Below, one piece after another: positions 44,318 to 51,969 of a DNA stretch of 64,000 nucleotides. The position numbers were made by a program, and so were the translations under genes. The stretch comes from Eubacterium aggregans (GTDB lineage: Bacteria; Bacillota; Clostridia; Eubacteriales; Eubacteriaceae). The stretch spans positions 1-64,000 of the forward strand of contig NZ_FNRK01000006.1 in NCBI RefSeq assembly GCF_900107815.1. The letters are read 5' to 3'. Position 1 is the stretch's first letter. Each line of letters begins with the position of its first letter. A model generated the notes under the pieces. That model was not told the DNA's origin. It searched no databases and was given only the letters and a program-made list of their open reading frames with translations.

Positions 44318-44357
44318 CAATTTGTCAATTAAATATAGTAATTCTTTACATAGAAAT

Positions 44358-44399
44358 AAAATCAGCCAGAAATTCATCGCCACTGATAAATTTCTGGCT
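44358..44399 (-). terminator. Terminator of the M18 aminopeptidase gene
   Basis: AGCCAGAAATT (44364-44374) pairs with AATTTCTGGCT (44389-44399), followed on the - strand by GATTTTATTT. Confidence 0.7.
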
Positions 44400-44422
44400 A
44401 TTCTTTTGTAACACTTTCCGTT

Positions 44423-45868
44423 CTAGTCGAAAGATGTTAAAAACGCACGGTAAGCTTTATAGGTCATATACACATCAGCCTTAGAGGTTAGCTCGAAGGG
44501 AGCGTGCATACTGAGGACTGGTGTCCCACAGTCTACTACATCCATTCCGTATTGGGCTAAAATCCAGGCGATAGTCCCACCGCCGCCCAAATCAACCCGG
44601 CCAAGCTCCCCGGTCTGCCAGACGACATCTCCGCCATCAAAACAGCGTCTGATCTTTCCGAGGAATTCAGCATTGGCATCATTACAGCCTGATTTTCCCC
44701 GGGCCCCGCCATATTTGTTGACAGCGACACCTTTCCCTGCAAAGGTGGCATTTTTGAGATCGTGAGTTCCTGTAAAATTGGGATCGTAGGCCGCAGTGAC
44801 ATCTGCCGATAAGAAGTCAGAGTGCTCCAGACAGCGCCGCAGGGTAAGGGCGATATCCCCATCCCCTTTAATGTGGATGAGCTCAGCGACCTGGTTTTCA
44901 AAAAACTTCGACTGCATACCGGTGCTGCCATAGCTTCCGATTTCTTCTTTATCCGCTAAAAGAACACACAGGGTTCGTTCTGGGATATGCTGGTCATTAT
45001 AATCCAGGATGGCCTGGGCTGCACTATAGGCGCACACCCGATCATCCTGGCCGTAGGCCCCCACAAAGCTGCGATCAAATCCGATATCCCGGGCGGCACC
45101 CGCCGGTACGGCCTCTAACTCCGCACTGGTAAAGTCCTCTTCTGTAATACCGTAGTGTTCATTCAGATATTTGAGGATATTGAGCTTGACCGGGTCCTTA
45201 ATCTCAGCATCATTTAGTGGAATGCTGCCGATTAAAAGATTTAAACCCTCTCCCGCAATGGCGTCACTCAGTTTTTTCTGGGATTGCTCTTGAGCCAGAT
45301 GGGGCAGCAAATCGGTAATACAGAAAACCGGATCCTCATCCTTTTCCCCAATGGAAATATTGACTAGCTCCCCGTCCTTCTTGGCAATGGTGCCGTGGAG
45401 GGCCAAGGGAATGGTCACCCATTGGTATTTTTTAATCCCGCCATAATAATGGGTTTTAAAATAAGCCATATCATTTTCTTCATATAGAGGAGTCGGTTTT
45501 AAATCTAATCGGGGGGCGTCAATATGGGCACCGATAATGGCCATCCCTTGTTCAAGGGGTGCCTTTCCCACAATAAAGAGACTGACCGTCTTGCGTCGGT
45601 TCAAAATATAAATCCGATCCCCGGGCTCGACCTTTCCTTTTTCAGAAATATAATAATCCAGGGGCTTAAACCCTTTCTTTTCCGCTAACATGACGGTAAA
45701 TGCAGCACAAAGCCTTTCGGTTTTAGAAACCCCGAGAAATGCTTTATAGCCTTCACAAAAATGGAAAGCAGCCGATTGCTCGCCTTCATCCATGTGGTTC
45801 CATGCTAAGTCTTTTTTCTGACACAGAGCATCCGATAAAGCCTGATATTCTGTCTTTTGATCATCCAT
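44423..45868 (-). CDS. M18-family aminopeptidase
   Basis: A 481-residue metallo-aminopeptidase of the M18 family, which removes N-terminal (often acidic) residues; the family acts as large tetrahedral dodecamers. IGAHIDAPRLDLKP holds the first zinc histidine and aspartate, DKEEIGSYGSTGMQ the catalytic glutamate pair, and SMHAPFE the last zinc histidine. AAAAGGAG stands before ATG 45868. It is monocistronic with its own promoter and terminator. Confidence 0.92.
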   Translation of the reverse strand: MDDQKTEYQALSDALCQKKDLAWNHMDEGEQSAAFHFCEGYKAFLGVSKTERLCAAFTVMLAEKKGFKPLDYYISEKGKVEPGDRIYILNRRKTVSLFIVGKAPLEQGMAIIGAHIDAPRLDLKPTPLYEENDMAYFKTHYYGGIKKYQWVTIPLALHGTIAKKDGELVNISIGEKDEDPVFCITDLLPHLAQEQSQKKLSDAIAGEGLNLLIGSIPLNDAEIKDPVKLNILKYLNEHYGITEEDFTSAELEAVPAGAARDIGFDRSFVGAYGQDDRVCAYSAAQAILDYNDQHIPERTLCVLLADKEEIGSYGSTGMQSKFFENQVAELIHIKGDGDIALTLRRCLEHSDFLSADVTAAYDPNFTGTHDLKNATFAGKGVAVNKYGGARGKSGCNDANAEFLGKIRRCFDGGDVVWQTGELGRVDLGGGGTIAWILAQYGMDVVDCGTPVLSMHAPFELTSKADVYMTYKAYRAFLTSFD

Positions 45869-45904
45869 GGGCTTTCTCCTTTTAGTTTGAATGGTTTTAT
45901 TTTC

Positions 45905-45933
45905 TATTTTACCCTTAATTGGTCAAAGGCTCA
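45905..45933 (-). promoter_or_regulatory. Promoter of the M18 aminopeptidase
   Basis: On the - strand TTGAGC (45928-45933) and TAAAAT (45905-45910) are 17 bp apart. Confidence 0.55.
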
Positions 45934-45976
45934 AGGACTATTCTAATCCTTTGGGGTGAATTAAGGGGTTGCCATC

Positions 45977-46005
45977 TTGTTCCTATCCTCCATTTATGTT
46001 AGACT
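45977..46005 (+). promoter_or_regulatory. Promoter of the MBL-fold gene
   Basis: TTGTTC (45977-45982) and TAGACT (46000-46005) are 17 bp apart, with a TG extension just before the -10. This places the gene start downstream, at 46034. Confidence 0.45.
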
Positions 46006-46033
46006 AACTTCCAAAGCAGAAGGGAGATTACTG

Positions 46034-46846
46034 ATGAAAAAAGAACGACTTGTTGTATTGGGAACGGGAAATGCCATGGTGACACGATGCTATAATACCT
46101 GCTTCGCCATCCGGCAGGGTAAGGAATATATCTTAGTGGATGGCGGAGGGGGTAATGGCATCCTGCGCCAGCTGGAACGGGCAAGAATTCCAGCAGAGCA
46201 CATTCACCACCTTATCGTCACCCATGGACATACCGACCACGTACTAGGGGTTATCTGGATCATCCGAAAAATTTCTGCAATGATGCACGCAGAAGAGTAC
46301 ACTGGCACCCTAAAAATTTACTGTTACGCCGAATTGGCGGATATGATCCGGGCTATAGCCCATATGACCCTGACCCCTAAGCTGACGGACCAATTTGATT
46401 CCCGTATTCAGTTTGTAAAGGTAGAGGACGGTGAAAAGCATCAGCTCCTTGATTCTACTGTTACTTTTTTTGATATTCATTCCACTAAAATGAAGCAGTT
46501 CGGCTTTACCCTGGATCTGGTTTCCGGGAAAAAACTGACCTGCCTTGGAGATGAACCTTTTAATCCTCTATGTGAAAAATATCTTCTGGGCACTCACTTT
46601 CTGTTGTGTGAAGCCTTCTGCTTATATAAAGACCGGGAAATCTTTCACCCCTATGAGAAGCATCACAGCACGGTTAAAGATGCCGCAGCCCTTGCCGAGA
46701 GATACCACATTCCCCACCTGGTACTTTGGCATACCGAGGATAAAACTCTGGATACCCGGAAAACGCGGTATACCAAGGAGGGGAAAAAGGTCTACACCGG
46801 AGATCTGCACGTGCCGGATGATTTGGAGGTCATAAAGCTTGTGTGA
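46034..46846 (+). CDS. Metallo-beta-lactamase-fold hydrolase (RNase Z-like)
   Basis: A 270-residue MBL-fold protein. THGHTDH (63-69) is the HxHxDH metal motif; LGTGNAMVTRCYNTCF and LVDGGGGNGIL at the N-terminus resemble the RNase Z/ElaC-like branch, and a further conserved HHST lies near the C-terminus. It lacks a clear RNase Z exosite arm, so tRNA 3' processing is not assured. ATG 46034 is preceded by AGGGAG at 7 nt; an upstream in-frame ATG lies within the promoter. Confidence 0.82.
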   Translation: MKKERLVVLGTGNAMVTRCYNTCFAIRQGKEYILVDGGGGNGILRQLERARIPAEHIHHLIVTHGHTDHVLGVIWIIRKISAMMHAEEYTGTLKIYCYAELADMIRAIAHMTLTPKLTDQFDSRIQFVKVEDGEKHQLLDSTVTFFDIHSTKMKQFGFTLDLVSGKKLTCLGDEPFNPLCEKYLLGTHFLLCEAFCLYKDREIFHPYEKHHSTVKDAAALAERYHIPHLVLWHTEDKTLDTRKTRYTKEGKKVYTGDLHVPDDLEVIKLV

Positions 46847-46872
46847 AGGGGCGTTCGTCCGCCCCTATACCT

Positions 46873-47820
46873 CTATGCCCCCTTCACCCCTTCTACAACA
46901 ATCCAGTCCTCGCCATCCTGTAAATGGATGGTGGTCGTGGCCATGCCCACCCGCTCAAAGAGGGCTTTGAATTCCGGGATGGTGAGGTTATTCATCTCGT
47001 ATTTAGCCGTATTTTCCAGCTGCTTTTCAGAGAGGCCCTCTTTCATGTACATTTCTGCAATGAGGAGAAGCCGCCCCCCGGGAGCCATGACCCGCAGAAC
47101 TTCCTTTAAATCGGATTCTAAATCCGGCCAGAAGAAGTAGCTCTCCACTGAAATAACCTTATTAAAGGTTTCGTCACTATAGGGCATGCTGGAAACACTG
47201 CCGTGGTGGATTTCCATCTGGCCGCCTTGGACAACATCCTGATTCAGACGGGTGGATTCTTCCACAGAGACCTCCGAATAGTCGATGCCCACATAATGGG
47301 CTTCGGGCTGACGGTTCGCCATCTTCTGAAGGGCTGCCCCACCCCCACAACCAATATCCAGTACCGTATCACCGGGGTGCAAATCTAAAAAATCTAGAGC
47401 CCAGTCCGTCATGGGACTGTGACTCTCATTCATCCGCTTAATCATTTCCTTACCGGCTTCGCCCTCGGGCTTCCGGGGATTTCCCATTTCAGTCACTGAT
47501 TTTTCCTCCTGGGCCAGCTCTGTGGCCAATTTGTCGGATAAATTGGCCACATGGGCCTTTTCATCCTCTGTATATTCTGATTCAGCCTTCAGACCCGGGA
47601 TGATCGCCGAAATATCCACCTCTTTTTTAAGGGGACGTTCATTCCCCTGGTCATCCACTAAGCGGACATTGTCCAGCTGGGTCTTAAAATTGGAACGGAT
47701 ACTTTCAATATAGGCCGCCCGGAGAGCTTTTTGTTCCACTTGCTCCGCCTCTGTCAGGCCCTCACTTTTCTTTTTTTTCGCCAGGGCATTAATCCGGGCG
47801 ATTTGTTCATTAGTTACCAT
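46873..47820 (-). CDS. DUF896 (YnzC-like) domain fused to a SAM-dependent methyltransferase
   Basis: A 315-residue protein. Residues 1 to about 60 match the small DUF896/YnzC family (IARINALAKKKKSEGLTEAE, then LRAAYIESIRSNFKTQLDN), normally a free-standing protein of about 70-80 residues. A charged linker follows. From about 135 comes a class I methyltransferase with motif I VLDIGCGGG (153-161) and VGIDYSE. The target is unknown. The AGGAGG site precedes the ATG at 47820. It lies 9 nt after the MGL-like gene and is the last gene of the long mut/mia run. Confidence 0.85.
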   Translation of the reverse strand: MVTNEQIARINALAKKKKSEGLTEAEQVEQKALRAAYIESIRSNFKTQLDNVRLVDDQGNERPLKKEVDISAIIPGLKAESEYTEDEKAHVANLSDKLATELAQEEKSVTEMGNPRKPEGEAGKEMIKRMNESHSPMTDWALDFLDLHPGDTVLDIGCGGGAALQKMANRQPEAHYVGIDYSEVSVEESTRLNQDVVQGGQMEIHHGSVSSMPYSDETFNKVISVESYFFWPDLESDLKEVLRVMAPGGRLLLIAEMYMKEGLSEKQLENTAKYEMNNLTIPEFKALFERVGMATTTIHLQDGEDWIVVEGVKGA

Positions 47821-47829
47821 AAAAGCCTC

Positions 47830-49125
47830 CTAATCTAAGGTAATGATTCCTGCGTCCTTCAGACGTTGCAGGGTCAGTATCAGGCCAAGCTTCCCGTGGA
47901 AATGGGTCAGCCCACCTTGAAAATAAACAATATAGGGTTCCCGCATGGGGGCATCGGCGGAAAGTTCAATGGAGGACCCTTGGATAAAGGCTCCGGCTGC
48001 CATAATAACCGGGCACTGATACCCGGGCATCTCCCAGGGAATGGGTGTGACGAAAGCATCTACAGGAGCCGCCTCCTGAGTGGCCTGGCAAAAGACCTCT
48101 ACACCTGCAGCCGTACCCATTTTGATACTCTGGATAATATCACTGCGATAATCCTCTGGTCCAGGACAGACGGCAAAGCCCAGCTTTTCATAAACCGCCG
48201 CCATGAGAACGGCACTTTGCAGGGCCTGGGCCACCACTGTGGGAGCTAGAAAGAACCCCTGCAAAAGGGTTCGGTTAATGGTCCCTGTAGCGCCAGTTTC
48301 CTTGGCGACCCCAGGGGCTGCCAGACGACAGGCCGCCATATAGACGTATTCCTTTTTTCCCACCACGTACCCGCCCGTGGGGGCAATCCCACCCCCAGGA
48401 TTTTTAATGAGGGAACCGGCCATCAGGTCCGCGCCAACAGAAACTGGCTCGGCATCATCTAAAAATTCACCATAGCAATTGTCCACAAAAGCGACTACAT
48501 CTGGCTTAATCTCCTTGGCAAAGGCAATGGCAGCTTGGATATCTGCCAGGGTAAGGGCCTTTCTCCAGCTGTAGCCTGTGGAGCGCTGGAGGTAAACCAT
48601 TTTCGTCTTATCTGTTATGGCGGCACGAATTCCATCGTAATCCACCTGGCCATCCTTTAAATCAACCTGTTTATAGGATATGCCAAAATCCTTAAGGGTA
48701 CCATTGCCATTATCGCCTTCCTCATATCCGATGACGGTCCGGATGGTGTCGTAGGGAGCGCCGGTGATGGCTAAAATTTCATCCCCCGGGCGCAGCACGC
48801 CGTAAAGACAGAGGGAAATGGCATGGGTCCCCGAGGAGATATGCGGCCGCACCAGGGCATCCTCTGCCCCAAAAACATCGGCATAAATGGCCTCGACGAT
48901 TTCCCGTCCGACGTCGTCGTAGCCGTAGCCTGTGGCCGGATGGAAGTGACGATCGGACAAACCGGCCCGCTGCATGGCGCGAATCACCCGGTATTGATGC
49001 ATTTCTGCCCGCTCCATCAGAGTATCCAGCTGGGGCTTAATGTCTGCGCCGATACGCTCCACCAGATCCATCACCTGGGGGGATATATGGTATTCTTCTT
49101 GTAAAAAGGTGTTTTTATCCATCAA
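47830..49125 (-). CDS. Methionine gamma-lyase-like PLP protein (YnbB / 'aluminum resistance' family)
   Basis: A 431-residue PLP enzyme of the family PF06838. LVRPHISSGTHAISLCLYGVLRPGDE and MVYLQRSTGYSWRKALT are signatures; GSLIKNPGGGIAPTGGYVVG contains the putative PLP lysine. The family is annotated both as methionine gamma-lyase and as aluminum-resistance protein; neither is firmly shown. Placement after miaA is conserved in Bacilli and Clostridia (miaA-hfq-ynbB), but hfq is absent between them here. The start overlaps miaA by 4 nt (ATGA). Confidence 0.9.
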   Translation of the reverse strand: MMDKNTFLQEEYHISPQVMDLVERIGADIKPQLDTLMERAEMHQYRVIRAMQRAGLSDRHFHPATGYGYDDVGREIVEAIYADVFGAEDALVRPHISSGTHAISLCLYGVLRPGDEILAITGAPYDTIRTVIGYEEGDNGNGTLKDFGISYKQVDLKDGQVDYDGIRAAITDKTKMVYLQRSTGYSWRKALTLADIQAAIAFAKEIKPDVVAFVDNCYGEFLDDAEPVSVGADLMAGSLIKNPGGGIAPTGGYVVGKKEYVYMAACRLAAPGVAKETGATGTINRTLLQGFFLAPTVVAQALQSAVLMAAVYEKLGFAVCPGPEDYRSDIIQSIKMGTAAGVEVFCQATQEAAPVDAFVTPIPWEMPGYQCPVIMAAGAFIQGSSIELSADAPMREPYIVYFQGGLTHFHGKLGLILTLQRLKDAGIITLD

Positions 49126-50069
49126 TTTCCTTCTTTAATCGTTTTATAATACATGGCCATCTGATCAGCCAGAGCCTCTGGTCCACCAATCGCCTGGAAA
49201 TCAAACCATTTAATCCGGGCATCCTTCCTGAACCAGGTAAGCTGGCGTTTAGCAAAATGCCGTGTATCCCGCTTTAGGATACGGATGGTTTCCTCTAAAT
49301 CCTGTTCTCCCCGGAGATAGGGAAAGAGCTCCTTGTAGCCGATAGCCTTTAAGGAGGTTAGTTCTGGCCCATAGCCAGCATCCAACAGGGCTTGGACTTC
49401 TTCTAAAAGACCCTGGGCAAACATCTGATCGACCCGTTCATTAATTCGGTCGTACAGCTCTCCCCGCTCCCAGTGGATACCGGTCATCACATAGTCATAG
49501 GTGGCCGGGATACTCCTGGCCTCAGCATCCCATTCTGATTTTGTTCGTCCTGTGACTCGGTAGATTTCCAGGGCGCGGATTACCCGCTTGACATTATTGG
49601 GATGCATCCCCGCTGCGGTATCCGGGTCTACCGCCATCAGCTCCCGATAGAGTCCCTCTGGCCCGTGCTCTTGGGCTCGGTCTTCTAAGAGCTGGCGGAC
49701 TCCATCATCCCGATCCTGGGCCGTAAAATCCCAGGGCAGGGTGAGGCCATTGATATACAGACCGGTTCCTCCAAGGACAATGGGGACCTTTCCCCGACTG
49801 TGAATATCCTGAATACACGCTGTGGCATCCTCTACGAAGTGGGCCACGCTGTAGGGTTTATCCGGAGGGACAAAATCCATCAAATGATGGGGCACTCCTG
49901 CCATTTCCTCAGGGGTTGGCTTAGCCGTTCCAATGGACATCTGCTGATAAATCTGCATGGAGTCCGCCGAAACGATTTCACCATCCAGTTTTTTAGCCAG
50001 GGCCACGCCTGTGGCTGTCTTCCCCGAGGCTGTAGGACCCACCACCACTAATATTTTTTCTTTTTCCAT
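49122..50069 (-). CDS. miaA: tRNA dimethylallyltransferase
   Basis: A 315-residue enzyme transferring the dimethylallyl group to A37 of tRNAs reading UNN codons. The P-loop is VVVGPTASGKTATGVALAKKL; DGEIVSADSMQIYQQMSIGTAKP and GVPHHLMDFVPPD are family signatures, and DTRHFAKRQLTWFRKD near the C-terminus contacts tRNA. It directly abuts the mutL stop. Upstream in the same run is miaB, which methylthiolates the MiaA product. Confidence 0.96.
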   Translation of the reverse strand: MEKEKILVVVGPTASGKTATGVALAKKLDGEIVSADSMQIYQQMSIGTAKPTPEEMAGVPHHLMDFVPPDKPYSVAHFVEDATACIQDIHSRGKVPIVLGGTGLYINGLTLPWDFTAQDRDDGVRQLLEDRAQEHGPEGLYRELMAVDPDTAAGMHPNNVKRVIRALEIYRVTGRTKSEWDAEARSIPATYDYVMTGIHWERGELYDRINERVDQMFAQGLLEEVQALLDAGYGPELTSLKAIGYKELFPYLRGEQDLEETIRILKRDTRHFAKRQLTWFRKDARIKWFDFQAIGGPEALADQMAMYYKTIKEGN

Positions 50070-51953
50070 TTAAACCACCCGCTTAAAGAGTTTTTCCAAT
50101 TCATAACGGCGCACCTTAAAAATGATGGGGCGCCCATGGGGACAGGTAAAAGGATTCTCCAGACCTTCAAGCTTAGCGAGCAGGCTTTTGATTTCATTAA
50201 AGCCCAAGATCTGATTCCCTTTCACCGCTGCCTTACAGGACATGGTAATGATCCTCTTGATCTGATTATCCCTTTGTGCTTCCGCATCGTACAGAGCGGC
50301 ATCTAAAAAGGCGGTAACCAGTGCCGGTTCCTGGGGCTCACCCAGGATGATGGGCACAGACCGGACCATCAGGGCATCTTCTCCAAAGACATCACAATCA
50401 AAGCCATAGTGCCTAAGGGGCTCGGCTAGAGTCTCAAAATTTGCCGTCACCCGGGGCTTCACCGCGATGGATTGAGGCACTAACATGGCCTGAGCCGGAA
50501 AGGTCTCTGCCCGCTTAAAGCGCCTGCTCAGCTCCTCGTACATAAAGGCTTCATGGGCCGCATGTTGATCGATGAGAATGGCTTCCTCCCCCTGCTCCAA
50601 CAAAATGAAGGTGAAAAAGAGCTGTCCCACCACCCGGGCATTGGAAAAGTCCACCCGTCTTGTAATGGGAGCCCCTTCCCCTTTTCCAGGGTCTGCTGGC
50701 AGTGAGCTAAAGGCTGGGATAGCCTCAGCTACCTGGTTGTGCTCAACCCATTCCTCATAGGCGCTTTCCGGGGCTTTTTCAATCTCTTTTACAAAAACCG
50801 AGGGCCTCTCTGGAATCAACCGTTGCTGTTTCTCAGTAGACTCAGCTTCAACCCTCCCCAGAGAAACATCCCTGGGCTCTGATGGGAAATCACCCGAAGC
50901 CTCTTCCCCTGAGATGGTCTCTAAAATCGGCCCCCCTTCCTCGGAGGCGCTTAAATCAATGGCCAAGTTTTGGCGATGAAGAGCATCCCGAATTCCCTGT
51001 TTAAACAGCAGGTGAACCAGACTTTGGTTTAAAATAGCAATTTCAGTCTTAGCCGGGTGGATATTCACATCCAACATCCGTCCCGGCAGGGTCATGAAAA
51101 TAATCCCAACCGGATGACGGTGCTGCATGACATAGCCCTCGTAAGCTGCCTCAAAGGCCGCCATTAGCCCTTTATTTTTAACGTATCGCCCGTTGATAAA
51201 GATAATTTGTAAATCCCGGGTGCTTCGGGTGGCGCTTAAGTCCCCAATATAGCCCGTCAGCCCCATGGGGGTATTCTCCTCATCCAAGGGGACCAGGCCA
51301 GCAAAGAATCCCCGGCCCAGGGTTCCCTCAATGGCATCCTGGAGGCGCCCACTACCCGTGGTCGCAAACTGACGCTTCCCCTCGATAATAGTGGTAAAGG
51401 CAATTTCCGGATGGCTGAGGGCCAGCTTTTCCATGACATCCTGGATGGCCATAGCCTCTGCCTGGGCCTTCCCCAAATGCTTTCTTCTGGCTGGAACATT
51501 GTAAAATAAATCTGAAACGGCCAGCACCGTTCCCCGATCATGGCCACAGACCCGTTGATTGATAAACGCACCGCCTTCAAAGGTGGTCTGACTGCCCACC
51601 TCTTCCTCTAAAAAGCGGGTGGTCACACAGACCTTCGACACCGCCATAATGCTGGACAGCGCCTCTCCCCGAAACCCCAGGGTCTCCACATCCTCTAAAT
51701 CATCGATGGTGAGGAGCTTACTGGTGGCATGGCGCTCAAAGGCCAGGGGGACCTCGTTATAGGGAATCCCACAGCCATCGTCCGACACCACCATCCGGTC
51801 CTTTCCGCCCCCCTCGACGGTAACCGTAATGCGCTTGGCACCCGCATCAATGGCATTCTCCACCAGCTCCTTAATGACCGATACCGGGCGAACAATCACT
51901 TCACCTGCCGCTATTTTATTAATGGTTTCCGAGCTCAGCATTTTAATACGCAT
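50070..51953 (-). CDS. mutL: DNA mismatch repair protein MutL (endonuclease type)
   Basis: A 627-residue GHKL ATPase acting after MutS. The ATPase domain has NKIAAGEVIVRPVSVIKELVENAIDAGA and GFRGEALSSI. The C-terminal domain carries LIDQHAAHEAFMYEE, the DQHAxxExxxxE metal motif, plus ACKAAVKG and CPHGRP, which marks a nicking MutL found in bacteria without MutH. It starts 16 nt after mutS. Confidence 0.96.
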   Translation of the reverse strand: MRIKMLSSETINKIAAGEVIVRPVSVIKELVENAIDAGAKRITVTVEGGGKDRMVVSDDGCGIPYNEVPLAFERHATSKLLTIDDLEDVETLGFRGEALSSIMAVSKVCVTTRFLEEEVGSQTTFEGGAFINQRVCGHDRGTVLAVSDLFYNVPARRKHLGKAQAEAMAIQDVMEKLALSHPEIAFTTIIEGKRQFATTGSGRLQDAIEGTLGRGFFAGLVPLDEENTPMGLTGYIGDLSATRSTRDLQIIFINGRYVKNKGLMAAFEAAYEGYVMQHRHPVGIIFMTLPGRMLDVNIHPAKTEIAILNQSLVHLLFKQGIRDALHRQNLAIDLSASEEGGPILETISGEEASGDFPSEPRDVSLGRVEAESTEKQQRLIPERPSVFVKEIEKAPESAYEEWVEHNQVAEAIPAFSSLPADPGKGEGAPITRRVDFSNARVVGQLFFTFILLEQGEEAILIDQHAAHEAFMYEELSRRFKRAETFPAQAMLVPQSIAVKPRVTANFETLAEPLRHYGFDCDVFGEDALMVRSVPIILGEPQEPALVTAFLDAALYDAEAQRDNQIKRIITMSCKAAVKGNQILGFNEIKSLLAKLEGLENPFTCPHGRPIIFKVRRYELEKLFKRVV

Positions 51954-51969
51954 ATCGGTCCTCCTCTCT

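Noticed and set aside
44296-44320. Possible Rex redox-repressor site upstream of rnfC (TTGTGAT...ATTCAA)
   Set aside because: Only partial match to the TTGTTAANNNNTTAACAA pattern; the second half-site is poor. Regulation by Rex would be sensible for Rnf but the sequence does not support it.
46847-46866. Hairpin AGGGGCG/CGCCCCT between the convergent MBL and methyltransferase genes
   Set aside because: Stable 7-bp stem but no T-run on either strand, so I do not call it an intrinsic terminator; it may still matter as an RNA 3' end.
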